Assembly (NCBI GenBank): GCA_964436315.1
Contig: CAYTCZ010000009.1
Location: 1 to 47,685 of the forward strand
DNA length: 47,685 bases
Direction of reading: 5' to 3'
Origin: CAYTCZ01 sp964436315
Lineage (GTDB): Bacteria > Actinomycetota > Thermoleophilia > Gaiellales > Gaiellaceae
Shown: positions 30,990 to 39,340 of the stretch, in pieces
Layout: each line of letters begins with the position of its first letter
Position numbering within the stretch: the first letter of the stretch is position 1
The notes under the pieces: model-generated
Database searches by the model: none
Told to the model about the DNA's origin: nothing
Seen by the model: only the letters and a program-made list of their open reading frames with translations
Translations under genes and position numbers: made by a program

Positions 30990-31745
30990 CTATGCATCGC
31001 CCGGCAGGCGAACCCCATCCGCGAGCTCTCGAAATCTCGGCACTGGATCGTGCGCAGGATTCGCCGCCACGAGGACCGCGCCGTGCGACTCGCCTGCCAT
31101 CGACTCCACCAGGAGCTCGAGCCCGACGGCGAGCGCAAATGACTTGTACGCCTGGTCACCGCCGAAGGGAACGAGTTCGTCCTCGGAGGCAAGACCCGCG
31201 ATCACGTCGCCGTGAGTCACCTTCCCCATGGACACGTCGCTGACGATCGGTCGGCCGTCCGAACTGGGAACGCCAATCGATAGCGGATTCGTGCCGGTCA
31301 GCGGTTTGCCGCCATCAGGGGCGGGGAGTCTCTTGGGCGAGGTGGTGGTCAGAAGCGCCACGAGACCCTCCGAGGCAAGCCGCCGCGTCCAGTAGCCAAG
31401 CGCTCCGGTGGGAAAGCACCGCTCTGCGACGACCACCCGTGCGCGTGACGGCGGATCAGCGACGAGCGATCGACAGATCGCGGCGAGCACCAGATACCCC
31501 AACGCCCCGTCGCTCCGCCACCGCTCGAAGCTGTCGGTCGACTCGACGCATCGAGGCTTCGCTTTGAGATCGAGATCGGGCAACGTCTCGAGCCAGTCGA
31601 TGCGAGCAACGCCGTGTCCGGTCTTGCCTCGGCGGTCGGCATCGAGGAAGTGATCGGCGAGAAGCTCGGCGTCCCGATGCTCGAAACCAAGCACCTCCAG
31701 CCGGGCGACGACCGCCGCCGTTCCAGATTCAAGCGACTCCACCAA
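30990..31745 (-). CDS. Divergent, short malate/L-lactate dehydrogenase family (Ldh2) protein
   Basis: The Ldh2/YlbC/MdcH fold is recognisable from ADRRGKTGHGVARI (family G-DSHG--R), CFPTGALGYWTRRLASEGLVALLTTTSP, GGKPLTGTNPLSIGVP and FGGDQAYKSFALAVGLELL. At 251 residues it is ~80-100 shorter than most members. The usual NHFG histidine segment is replaced by CFPTG, so catalysis may differ or be lost. The start could be 31745 or slightly downstream. Upstream is divergent from the secreted protein. Substrate not predicted. Confidence 0.7.
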   Translation of the reverse strand: MVESLESGTAAVVARLEVLGFEHRDAELLADHFLDADRRGKTGHGVARIDWLETLPDLDLKAKPRCVESTDSFERWRSDGALGYLVLAAICRSLVADPPSRARVVVAERCFPTGALGYWTRRLASEGLVALLTTTSPKRLPAPDGGKPLTGTNPLSIGVPSSDGRPIVSDVSMGKVTHGDVIAGLASEDELVPFGGDQAYKSFALAVGLELLVESMAGESHGAVLVAANPAHDPVPRFRELADGVRLPGDA

Positions 31746-31832
31746 CTCACAAAAACCTTACAGCGGCCTTGCCGGCTCTTTACGGCGAGACGTTTGGATA
31801 CAGGCGTCGGGAGCCACTACGAAGGAGATCGA

Positions 31833-32468
31833 ATGAAACGACTCCGCTGGGTCCTTCTCGCGGCAGTCCTCTCGCTCGTCGCCGCCGGGGCCGCAGTGGC
31901 GGGCCACTCACTCGCAAACGGCGTGTCGGTCAAAGAAGTCGCAATCAAGGTGAGTGCGGATGAGTACGTCAGGCACGTCTCACATGTCTGCACCGGTGCC
32001 GACGGAAAGAAGTACAACAAGGTCGTCTACGTCTACGACGGCTATGCCACCGTCGGTGACGACCGGAAGAAGGCGCGGATCCGACATCGCACGTTCTACA
32101 ACGTTGATTCCGGGCTGGGCAGAGGCTCGATCTCCGTCCGCATCTACGAGGACGATCGACGGTACGGCCGCCTTCACGGGCCGGTCATCGTTACCGGAAC
32201 CGACGGAGGCTTCGTGGGTTCAGTTCGCGGTTGGTATCGCGGCCGCGGTCACGTGTACGGCCTGATCAACGGAGCGGCGGCCAAGTCCTTCGAGGCAGCA
32301 GTTGGCGGAGGTAGCTCTCTGGCGAATATGGCGATCTCGAAGACGGGCCACGGCTGCCACCGGGTCCCGCTGACCGAGGAACAACGGATCGAGAAGCGGA
32401 TCGAGAAGCTCCAGTCGCGGATCGATCGGCTGCAAGAGAAGAAGGACCAGGTCAGCGACGGAGGCTAG
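31833..32468 (+). CDS. Small secreted protein with C-terminal coiled coil, function unknown
   Basis: 211 residues from the ATG at 31833, preceded by GAAGGAG at 31821-31827; longer frames upstream are not supported. The N-terminal signal peptide is MKRLRWVLLAAVLSLVAAG with probable cleavage after AVAG or AAVA near residue 23. The body is Gly/Tyr/Arg-rich with strand-like repeats (KKYNKVVYVYDGYATV, YRGRGHVYGLI). The last ~30 residues, IEKRIEKLQSRIDRLQEKK, form a coiled coil. Two cysteines are visible. I recognise no family. It is probably exported and surface-associated or periplasm-like. Confidence 0.75.
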   Translation: MKRLRWVLLAAVLSLVAAGAAVAGHSLANGVSVKEVAIKVSADEYVRHVSHVCTGADGKKYNKVVYVYDGYATVGDDRKKARIRHRTFYNVDSGLGRGSISVRIYEDDRRYGRLHGPVIVTGTDGGFVGSVRGWYRGRGHVYGLINGAAAKSFEAAVGGGSSLANMAISKTGHGCHRVPLTEEQRIEKRIEKLQSRIDRLQEKKDQVSDGG

Positions 32469-32495
32469 TTACGTCGCATCGTCCAGACTCGAAAC

Positions 32496-32519
32496 GGGGG
32501 CGCCAGATAGGCGCCCTCT
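32496..32519. terminator. Hairpin between convergent genes
   Basis: GGGCGCC (32498-32504), loop AGATA, GGCGCCC (32510-32516), followed by TCTTTC. It lies between the convergent secreted-protein and apbC genes and could serve both strands; the T-rich side favours the plus-strand gene. Confidence 0.7.
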
Positions 32520-32531
32520 TTCGTCCGCGAC

Positions 32532-33638
32532 CTACGCGTTTACGAGCGGGAGCGGTTTGACGATCCCGACGCCCTCTTCTCGCTTCGTATCGATGATCGA
32601 CCGGGCGAGGCCGACGATTGCCTGCGAAACCTCGCTGTCGGGCTCGACATCCACAATCGGCTCTCCCTGATCGGCGAGCGCACCGAGTCGCGGATCGAAT
32701 GGAATCTGTCCGAGAAACGGAATGCCCGCCTCGTTGGCGAGCGCCTCACCGCCTCCGGCTCCGAAGAGCTCCTGCCGCTCGCCGTTCGGACCGGTCATGA
32801 ACGACATGTTCTCGACGGCTCCGAGCACGCGCATGTTCGTCTTCTGGCACATCTGTGCTGCACGCACTGCGACCTGCTGAGCTGCGCGGTGTGGCGTGGT
32901 GACGACCACGGCCTCCGCTCGTGGAAGAAGCTGGCCGAGGGAGATCGCGACGTCGCCGGTCCCAGGCGGCATGTCGACGACGAGCACGTCGAGTTCCCCC
33001 CAGTGGACGTCTGAGAGAAACTGCTCGAGGGCTCGGTGAAGCATCGGTCCGCGCCACATGACCGGTGCGTTGTCGTCGAGGAAGAATCCGATCGACATAA
33101 CCTTGAGCTCCCCGCGAACAGGGGGAACGATCATCTTGTCGACGGCAATCGGGCGCTGATCGACGCCGAGCATGTGTGGGATCGAGTACCCGTAGACATC
33201 CGCATCTAGCACTCCCGTCGCCTGGCCGAGCTGCGAGAAAGCCGCCGCGAGGTTCGCCGACAACGAGGACTTCCCGACACCGCCTTTCCCGCTTGCGAGC
33301 GCAACGACTCGCGTCTTTGCATCAACCGAGATTCCCGGTGTCCGCTCGGCCACGCCACCCCGAAGCTTCGTCGTGAGGGCCGCCTTCTCGTCCGGGGTCA
33401 TGACGTCGAAGTCGAGTCGGACCCGCTCGATCCCGTCCAACGGACGGAGAGCCCGGTCGACCTGCTCCTCGAAGCTCGCTCGCAGCGGACAACCAGCCAC
33501 TGTGAGCGCGATGGTGACGCCGACCGTCGACCCGTCGATGCGAACGTCACGGATCATGTCGAGCTCGATGACGGAGCGACCGAGCTCTGGATCGATGACG
33601 TCCTCTAATGCTTTGTAGATCTCGTCGCGTGAGGCCAT
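32532..33638 (-). CDS. apbC: Mrp/ApbC/NBP35-type P-loop Fe-S cluster carrier with MIP18 (DUF59) domain
   Basis: Cytosolic ATPase for Fe-S cluster transfer. From ATG at 33638 (MASRDEIYKAL) it has 368 residues. The MIP18-like domain covers ~1-90 (DVIDPELGRSVIELDMIRDV, and GCPLRASFEEQV with a conserved Cys). The ParA/Mrp domain has a deviant Walker A ASGKGGVGKSS, DADVYGYSIPHMLG and VVDMPPGTGDVAISLGQ. The usual C-terminal CxxC is not evident; Cys occurs in QMCQKTN. A longer upstream start is less likely, since a TACGGT box lies 8 nt before 33638. It is divergent from the GNAT gene with 43 bp between starts. Confidence 0.92.
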   Translation of the reverse strand: MASRDEIYKALEDVIDPELGRSVIELDMIRDVRIDGSTVGVTIALTVAGCPLRASFEEQVDRALRPLDGIERVRLDFDVMTPDEKAALTTKLRGGVAERTPGISVDAKTRVVALASGKGGVGKSSLSANLAAAFSQLGQATGVLDADVYGYSIPHMLGVDQRPIAVDKMIVPPVRGELKVMSIGFFLDDNAPVMWRGPMLHRALEQFLSDVHWGELDVLVVDMPPGTGDVAISLGQLLPRAEAVVVTTPHRAAQQVAVRAAQMCQKTNMRVLGAVENMSFMTGPNGERQELFGAGGGEALANEAGIPFLGQIPFDPRLGALADQGEPIVDVEPDSEVSQAIVGLARSIIDTKREEGVGIVKPLPLVNA

Positions 33639-33681
33639 TTCTCTACACCGTACCAGGGCCGAGCTGGGACAATCCCCGGTC

Positions 33682-34278
33682 ATGTGGAAGGCCCTCTCTC
33701 AGCGTTTGCTCGGCAGACTCGTGATCGTCGAGCCGCTTGAGCCGGGTCACGAGGAAGGACTCTACGAGGCCGCGAGCTACCCCGAGATTTGGCAATGGCT
33801 GCCAGCTAACGCCATCGAGAGCCGCGAGACCTTCCGCGCTTGGATGGAAGAGGCGCTCGAACGTGGGCGGACAGGAGAACAGGTGCCATTTGCTGTGCTC
33901 GATGCCGGCACGGGACAGCCGATCGGCAGCACGCGGTACCTCACCCTCCGACCCGAGCACCGGGGGCTCGAAATCGGACATACCTGGATGTCACCACCCA
34001 CGTGGGGAACGGGTGCGAACGCGGAAGCGAAGCTGCTTCTCCTGACCCACGCGTTCGACGATCTGGGCTGTATACGGGTCGAGTTCAAAACCGAGGCCGC
34101 AAACGAGCGGAGTCGGGCCGCGCTCGAGGCGCTCCCCGCACGCTTCGAGGGCGTGTTCCGGAAGCACATGCTCGTACGCGGAGGCGAGGTGCGCGACTCC
34201 GCGTACTACGCAATCACCGACGATGAGTGGCCGGCTGTCAAGAAGGCTCTACACGCGCGAGTGGCAGCGCGGAGTTGA
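33682..34278 (+). CDS. GNAT-family N-acetyltransferase (RimJ/RimL-like)
   Basis: 198 residues. Uses acetyl-CoA to acetylate an amine, possibly a protein N-terminus or small molecule. The RimJ/RimL pattern is seen in RLVIVEPLEPGHEEGL, IGSTRYLTLRPEHRGLEIGHTWMSPPTWGTGANAEAKLLLLTHAFDDLGCIRVEFKTEAANERSRAAL. The acetyl-CoA loop is a variant (TWGTGANAEAK). ATG at 33682 lies 8 nt after GACAAT with no ribosome site. Its 3' end overlaps the convergent IMPase gene by 41 nt. Confidence 0.9.
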   Translation: MWKALSQRLLGRLVIVEPLEPGHEEGLYEAASYPEIWQWLPANAIESRETFRAWMEEALERGRTGEQVPFAVLDAGTGQPIGSTRYLTLRPEHRGLEIGHTWMSPPTWGTGANAEAKLLLLTHAFDDLGCIRVEFKTEAANERSRAALEALPARFEGVFRKHMLVRGGEVRDSAYYAITDDEWPAVKKALHARVAARS

Positions 34279-35105
34279 GAGCCGAGAACAGCTCATCACA
34301 CCGTTCCGAACTGCCCGCGGCGACAACTCGTGACCGGCCTTCCAGATCGAGCTCGGCGTCACCGAACGTGCCGTCCTCCGGAAGCTGAATCACCAGACCT
34401 CGCTCGCGGACGAGTAGCTGGGCCGCGGCGATGTCCACGCTCCGGGCCGGTTTCAGGGAGACGACAGCGTCGTATCTTCCGGCGGCGAGGTAGCAGAGCG
34501 AAAGCGCAAGAGATCCTGGAATCCGGAGGCGCTTTGCGAGGCCGACGAACCCGCCGACGACGCGACTGACCGACGTCGTCACCGTGGCTTCGAGGGAAAG
34601 GATCTCGATTGGGTCCTTTGGGCCAGGACTGTCGATGAGTTCGCCGTTGAGGCGGGCACCCCCACCGCGCTCCGCAGTGAACTCCTCGCCGGTACCGAAG
34701 TCGTGGACGAAGCCGAAGAAGACATCGTCCATCGTGTTTCCATCCGCGATGGCGATCGACAGTGAGAAGAAGGGCGCGGTTCGTTTGGCGTTATTCGATC
34801 CGTCGATCGGGTCGACGACGATCCGAAAGTCCGGCGACGATTCGCCGTACGCTCGCTCGCCAACTTCCTCAGAGACGACGGTAAAAGAGACTCCCTCATC
34901 GCACAGCGTCTCAAACACCGCGAGCACGGCTCGCTCCGCCACGTCGTCGACCGCAGTGGTGTCGTCTCCTCCGAGACCATCTCCCACGATCGGCTCGCGT
35001 TCGAGACGTGTCGGCAGAAGCTCGACCGCCTCGGAGACCGCCGCCGCGGCCCGACGGCATGCGTCGAGCCAGAGTTTCCCGGCCTCGCCGGGAAACTCTG
35101 AATGG
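34238..35105 (-). CDS. Inositol monophosphatase family protein, 5' end in assembly gap
   Basis: Mg2+-dependent phosphatase of the IMPase/FBPase superfamily. Metal-site motifs: VVSEEVGERAYGE (first Glu), IVVDPIDGSNNAKR (DPIDGS) and SVDIAAAQLLVRERG (C-terminal Asp). About 289 codons are visible before the frame enters the Ns; the true start probably lies close by, as LWLDACRRAAAAV looks like the usual first helix. Residues before it (SEFPGEAGK) coincide with a perfect palindrome at the gap edge and may be artefact. Substrate could be inositol phosphate or another sugar phosphate. Convergent overlap with the GNAT gene. Confidence 0.85.
35070..35100. repeat. Perfect 14-bp inverted repeat at the edge of the N gap
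   Basis: Arms 35070-35083 (CAGAGTTTCCCGGC) and 35087-35100 are exactly complementary, with a CTC loop. It ends five bases before the Ns. It may be a genuine hairpin that broke the assembly, or a fold-back chimera at the contig end. Confidence 0.85.
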
Positions 35106-35205
35106 NNNNNNNNNNNNNNNNNNNNNNNNNNNNNNNNNNNNNNNNNNNNNNNNNNNNNNNNNNNNNNNNNNNNNNNNNNNNNNNNNNNNNNNNNNNNNNN
35201 NNNNN
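35106..35205. other. Assembly gap (100 N)
   Basis: Exactly 100 Ns, the conventional placeholder for a gap of unknown size. It separates the 5' end of the IMPase gene from the 3' end of the DUF1015 gene, so anything between them is not visible and the true distance is unknown. Confidence 0.99.
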
Positions 35206-36323
35206 GAAAACAGAAGACCGCTCAGGAGTTTTGGATAGAAGTAGGTGCTCTTCGCCGGCATCGTCTCGCCTGCGAGCACCACAGACTCGACCTCTTCCAC
35301 CGTCGGAGCACGCACGAGAAGTGCGGCCTCAGCCACTCCAGTTCTGACCGCGCCGACGGCCTCATCGGTACTCGCGGTAAAGGTCACGCCCTCGAGGCCG
35401 AGCTCGTCGATCGCCACGGTGTCGAGCCTTCGAAGCGGGGCGTCGTCCTGTGCCGGTCGCTCGGCGAGAACAGTTCCATCTCGGCGCACGTAGAGGAACG
35501 CCGCCTCGCCGCGCGGTATGCCCGCGAGTCGACTCAAGCCTTCGTCAATGTCGTCTCCTACGGGCGTCAACTTGAAATCACCGTTCAGTTCGGGAGCCGC
35601 GCCGGTTACGACTCGATGTGTTGGGAAGATCGCCAGGCCAGGATCCGCCCGGCTAACGAGCACCCCGAGAACGTAGCACGTCTCCGGACAGCCATCTTCG
35701 GCATGGAAGTCAAGCGCGGTTTCGTATCGATGGTGGCCGTCGCCAATGATGAACGGGGTGGTAAGGCCCTCGGTGAACTCCGAGGCCTCGCGATCCCTGA
35801 GTCGCCACAACCGGCTTCGTGAACTCTCAAACACCGCCTCGAGATCGGCGGGTCGATCGCGCGGGGCCTGTGTCGGGTCACCGGCGTGAAGGAAGAGGAG
35901 CGGCGAAAGCTTTACTCGTGTCGCCCGAAGCAGCTCGAGCCGATTCTTCTTCGGCCCGGCGAACGTACGCTCGTGAGGAAGGATCTTGCCCTCCGAGTAC
36001 GGCTCCACCTGCACGCACCCGATCACCCCCGTTCGGGTGCGAGCGACTCCATCTAGTCCCACGAAGTCCTCCACCTGGATCCAGAGCGAGGCCTCCTCGT
36101 CCCGTCTGAGGATCCCGGACTTCTGCCACTCACGGAGCGTACGAGCGGCCTCGTTTGGCTCGTGGGGGCGGATCAGGCGAACCGTGTTGTACGGACTCGC
36201 GTCGAGGAGCCTTTCGCGCATTTCGGCGTCGATGACGTCATAGGGAGGAGCGACCAGCGAGTCGAGCTCACCAGCCTTGTCGGTGTCGTATCTGAGGGCG
36301 CGAAACGGCTTGAGAAGCGGCAT
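35206..36323 (-). CDS. DUF1015-family protein, 3' end in assembly gap
   Basis: About 372 codons, of a family usually ~400-420. Typical blocks: VAPPYDVIDAEMRERL and SPYNTVRLIRP near the N-terminus; ILPHERTFAGPKKNRLELLRAT; FIIGDGHHRYETAL; and KSTYFYPKLLSGLLF just before the gap, which in the family lies near the C-terminus, so only a few residues are missing. Function is not established; some authors suggest SpoIIIAA-like or HEF-like naming, which I do not adopt. ATG at 36323 has GGAG upstream. It is divergent from yhaM with 43 bp between starts. Confidence 0.9.
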
Positions 36324-36366
36324 TGGGCTCTCCAGCGTACCATCCGACCTCGGCCTCTATCCTGCG

Positions 36367-37212
36367 ATGGTGACTGCCACGACGCCGATAGCGGAACTCG
36401 CCGAGGACCGAGTCGTCGAGGGCGTTTACGCCGTATCCAAGAAGCAGCGGCACCGCACAAGGGCGGGTGACCCCTACCTGGCCCTCGAGCTCATCGACCA
36501 GAGTGGTCGAGTCGATGCAAGGGTTTGGAACGATGTCGAACTGATCGACCAGAGATTCGCGGAGGGAGATGCAGTCCGCGTGCTCGGCCGGGTCGAGCGC
36601 TTCCGCGACCGCCTGCAGATCGACGTGCGCTCCGTAGAGCCAAGTGAGATCGAGAGCTCGACGCTCGTCCCTGAGTCACATCGCGACGTTGACGAGCTTG
36701 ACGGATTTTTCGAGTTCCTCGCAGCGGAAGTCAGCCATCACGGCCTCCGCGATTTGCTCACCCGCTTCGTGAACGATCAGGCGTTTCGCAAACGCCTGCG
36801 TCGATGGCCGGCAACTCCGGATGGCCACCACTCCTGGTCGGGCGGTCTCCTCGAGCACACCGTCGCCGTGGCAACGATCTGTCGCGAGGCAGCTCAGCTC
36901 CAACCCCGCCTCCGCACCGACCTGGTTGTCAGCGCCGCACTTCTCCACGATATCGGCCGCACGCTCGAACTCGCTGCGCCACTGTTTACACCAACACCGG
37001 AGGGCAAGCTTCTCGGCCACGTCCACCTTGGTCTCCGGCTGGTCGAGGGTCGCGCCGTGGGGCTCGACGAGAGCGTCCGCGCCGAACTCCTCCACGCAGT
37101 TGCCTCCCATCACGACGGCCGCGCCGCTCGAACTGCCGAGGCCGCAGTCCTGTACCACGCGAATCAGCTCGACACCGTCGCCACGACAAAACCTGTCGAA
37201 CCGGCGAAGTAG
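36367..37212 (+). CDS. OB-fold + HD-domain 3'-5' exoribonuclease, YhaM-like
   Basis: 281 residues from ATG 36367. The OB-fold nucleic-acid-binding part spans ~1-95 (YLALELIDQSGRVDARVWND). The HD phosphohydrolase domain has HHSWSGGLLEHTVAVATIC, the metal-binding ALLHDIGRTLE, GHVHLGLRLV, LLHAVASHHDG and EAAVLYHANQLDT. This order matches YhaM/CBF1 nucleases, which trim RNA or single-stranded DNA. A longer frame exists upstream, but MVTATTPIAEL starts where the family begins and CTCTAT lies just before. A TetR remnant follows directly. Confidence 0.88.
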   Translation: MVTATTPIAELAEDRVVEGVYAVSKKQRHRTRAGDPYLALELIDQSGRVDARVWNDVELIDQRFAEGDAVRVLGRVERFRDRLQIDVRSVEPSEIESSTLVPESHRDVDELDGFFEFLAAEVSHHGLRDLLTRFVNDQAFRKRLRRWPATPDGHHSWSGGLLEHTVAVATICREAAQLQPRLRTDLVVSAALLHDIGRTLELAAPLFTPTPEGKLLGHVHLGLRLVEGRAVGLDESVRAELLHAVASHHDGRAARTAEAAVLYHANQLDTVATTKPVEPAK

Positions 37213-37214
37213 GT

Positions 37215-37400
37215 CGTTACGCCTCTGCGGGAGCCGGCCCGAAAGACTTCGACCGACTCCGATCGGCACTCTCGGTCACGGTGGGCATCGAGTCGATAAT
37301 CGTGTTACGCGATGTCCTCGAACTCGATCACGATCAGGCCATAGACCCGATGGACTGGGCCGTCCGTCATCTTCGTACATCGGTCCGCAAATCGCGATAA
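37215..37400 (+). pseudogene. C-terminal remnant of a TetR-family regulator
   Basis: A 61-codon frame without its own start, beginning 3 bp after the yhaM stop and ending in TAA. The segment FDRLRSALSVTVGIESIIVL, followed by RDVLELDHDQAIDPMDWAV, closely resembles the last two helices of actinobacterial TetR/AcrR ligand-binding domains. No DNA-binding N-terminal part is present. The open frame upstream is only the shadow of yhaM. I read it as the tail of a deleted regulator; it overlaps no other gene and ends 5 bp before ychF. Confidence 0.55.
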
Positions 37401-37405
37401 CGGAC

Positions 37406-38344
37406 TCAGACGTTGAACCGGATGTTCAAGACGTCTCCGTCCTGGACGACGTAGGCCTTCCCTTCCAGCGCCTGAAGCCCGCGCTTCGCCGCCTCGGCCC
37501 GCGATCGACACTCGACGAGGGCATCCCAGCGAATCACCTCACAACGGATGAACCCACGGGCCATGTCCGTATGAACCGACGCGGCGGCATCGAGTACGGT
37601 CCCGCCACACTCGAGCGTCCACGCCCGCGCTTCATTCTCGTTCGCGGTGAAGAACACGATGAGATCGAGGATCTCGAAGAGCTCTTTCACGACGCGATCG
37701 AGCGCAGACGGGCCTTCGCGAAACTCCGCCGCATCGGCCGGCTCGAGCTCCGCGAGCTCCGCCTCGAGCTGACAGTCGATCCCCTCCGGGCCATTCTCGA
37801 TCGTAATGAAGGGCTTCGTCGTGAGTGGCTCGAGCTCGACCGGCAACGGATCGAGATAGGTGCTCAGCGGCTGTTCGGCCTCAAGGTGGGCGAGGATGTC
37901 CTCTAACGCCTTCGCCTCCTGTTTGAGTGCAGCCTCTCCGGACTTCGCTTGCTTCGCCACCCGCTCGAGCCGCCGCTCCACGTGATCTCGGTCGGCAACA
38001 AGCAGCTCGAGTTGAAGCCGCACTCGATCTCCCGTCGGGTCGGCGTCCGGGGAAAACCCGTCGACGACTCCAAGGAGCGCATCGACTCCGCGGAGGTTGC
38101 CGAGCAACGCCGCGCCCGTACCGGGTACGTCGGAAATTCTGATCGCTGCTGGGGTCGTGTTTGCCGACCCCACAACCTGAGCTACCTGCGGGAGACGGTC
38201 GTCGTCGATCGTCGCCATGCCGAGGTTCGGCTTGTCGGCGACACTCGCATAGGCGGTGATCTCAGCGCCGGCGCTGGTCAGCGCATTGAAGAGCGTCGTC
38301 TTCCCCGAGTTGGGGAGCCCGACGATTCCGACTTCGAGCGCCAC
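37406..38344 (-). CDS. ychF: YchF/Ola1-family P-loop ATPase/GTPase
   Basis: Obg-related, ribosome-associated nucleotide hydrolase. 312 residues, ~50 fewer than E. coli YchF. G1 is GIVGLPNSGKTTLFNAL; switch region KPNLGMATIDDDRL; G3-like ISDVPGTG. A coiled-coil region lies at ~115-165 (RDHVERRLERVAKQAKSGEAAL). The TGS domain at the C-terminus includes ASVHTDMARGFIRCEVI and GKAYVVQDGDVLNIRFNV. G3 usually reads DIAGLV-GA; the shorter central domain and the PGTG variant suggest a divergent branch. GTG start at 38344. Upstream 133 bp to the next gene hold no clear feature. Confidence 0.9.
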   Translation of the reverse strand: MALEVGIVGLPNSGKTTLFNALTSAGAEITAYASVADKPNLGMATIDDDRLPQVAQVVGSANTTPAAIRISDVPGTGAALLGNLRGVDALLGVVDGFSPDADPTGDRVRLQLELLVADRDHVERRLERVAKQAKSGEAALKQEAKALEDILAHLEAEQPLSTYLDPLPVELEPLTTKPFITIENGPEGIDCQLEAELAELEPADAAEFREGPSALDRVVKELFEILDLIVFFTANENEARAWTLECGGTVLDAAASVHTDMARGFIRCEVIRWDALVECRSRAEAAKRGLQALEGKAYVVQDGDVLNIRFNV

Positions 38345-38477
38345 GCTAGTGGTTGCTCCGGTAAATCCCCGCCCGTATAGCCGGCAAAAACCGAGCAGCC
38401 CTCGTCATGCGCGCCGGCGAGATGGTGTGGGTATTTGTCGGAGCGACCAATAGAGCAGCTCGCCCGAAGAAGGCGTT

Positions 38478-38711
38478 CTAGCGCCCTCCGAATCCGACCG
38501 GCGATTCCCGCGAGAAACGTTTGACATAGACGATGCGACCGAGCGCAACGACATAGCGGCCGTCTTCAGCCTCGAGGTCGAACACTCGGTCGTCGCTCGA
38601 TTGGAGCGCTTTCTCGAGCGCGTCCGCGTCCTCGTCTGAAACGAGAGCACCCATGATCTGTCCACCGTCAAAGCCGACTTCGAGTCGTACCTTTTCGTTT
38701 GCCTCAGCCAT
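38478..38711 (-). CDS. Small conserved-looking protein, DUF3107-like
   Basis: 77 residues from ATG 38711. The pattern is VRLEVGFDGGQIMGALVSDEDADALEKAL, then DRVFDLEAEDGRYVVALGRIVYVKRF, ending GFGGR. This strand-helix-strand layout recalls actinobacterial DUF3107, but I cannot confirm it. The start overlaps the 3' end of the methylmalonyl-CoA epimerase gene by 8 nt, indicating co-expression. No cysteine, signal or membrane segment. Function unknown. Confidence 0.7.
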   Translation of the reverse strand: MAEANEKVRLEVGFDGGQIMGALVSDEDADALEKALQSSDDRVFDLEAEDGRYVVALGRIVYVKRFSRESPVGFGGR

Positions 38712-39111
38712 TGGTCGAGACCACCTCCGCGAGTACGCCGTGAAGAGAGTCAGGATGGACGAAAGCAACGTTCTTGCCACCCATCCCGCGGGCCGGGGCC
38801 GGTTCGATCACCGTCGCCCCCTTGGAAGTGAGGTCCTCGATCGCCGCTTCGAGATCGTCCACCTCGTACGCCACGTGATGCATGGCAGGTCCTCGCTTGG
38901 CGAGAAAGCGACCGACGGGTGTGTCCTCGCCGAGCGGTGAAACGAGCTCGATTCTCCCGTCGCCAACCCTGAGGTAGACGGCGTTGACACCTTGATTCTC
39001 CATGCGCCCCCGAAGCTCGATCTCAGCCCCGAGAAGTCGCTCGTACGTCTCGACGGCGGCATCGAGATCGTGAACCGCGAACGCAACATGGTGCAACCTC
39101 CGAACGTCCAT
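38704..39111 (-). CDS. mce: Methylmalonyl-CoA epimerase (VOC fold)
   Basis: Interconverts (S)- and (R)-methylmalonyl-CoA in propionyl-CoA breakdown or odd-chain and branched-chain metabolism. 135 residues, the usual size. Metal ligands of the vicinal-oxygen-chelate fold: H in RRLHHVAFAV, E in DGRIELVSPL, H in AMHHVAYEVDD and E in HGVLAEVV. It overlaps the downstream small gene. ATG lies 7 nt after TAGGAT, so a leaderless message is likely. No mutase or carboxylase gene is in the window. Confidence 0.92.
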   Translation of the reverse strand: MDVRRLHHVAFAVHDLDAAVETYERLLGAEIELRGRMENQGVNAVYLRVGDGRIELVSPLGEDTPVGRFLAKRGPAMHHVAYEVDDLEAAIEDLTSKGATVIEPAPARGMGGKNVAFVHPDSLHGVLAEVVSTNG

Positions 39112-39118
39112 CCCCGCG

Positions 39119-39124
39119 ATCCTA
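39119..39124 (-). promoter_or_regulatory. Putative -10 box TAGGAT for mce
   Basis: TAGGAT on the minus strand ends 7 nt before the ATG at 39111, placing the transcript start at or next to the start codon. No Shine-Dalgarno is present. Confidence 0.45.
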
Positions 39125-39153
39125 TCGGCGGGCCGCTCACTGCCGAGCTAGTG

Positions 39154-39306
39154 TCAGTCCGGTAGGTAGGCACCCGCAGGGCCGACAACATGAGAGCCGG
39201 TCGTGCGCGGACGCCTGAGCTCTACCCGAGTCCCCGGTAGCACAAGCACCAGCTCAAGGCCGTTCCTGGCAAGTGGCACGTCTTCGCAGCTCGAGCGTAG
39301 CGACAC
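39154..39306 (-). CDS. Possible 50-residue ORF in the mce-ftsH spacer
   Basis: The spacer 39112-39340 (229 bp) lies downstream of ftsH and upstream of mce on the minus strand. It holds one open minus-strand frame with protein-like composition (LARNGLELVLVLPGTRVELR); a GTG at 39306 could start it, but no ribosome site is seen and the open frame extends a few codons further upstream. It may be a small gene, a remnant, or chance. Apart from the mce promoter I see nothing else there. Confidence 0.2.
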   Translation of the reverse strand: MSLRSSCEDVPLARNGLELVLVLPGTRVELRRPRTTGSHVVGPAGAYLPD

Positions 39307-39340
39307 GAAAACTACGAGCCGGTCTCCGGCCCGCTACCGG

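Noticed and set aside
34584..35822. ORFs reading through the N run
   Set aside because: The frame crosses unknown sequence and is antisense to the IMPase and DUF1015 genes.
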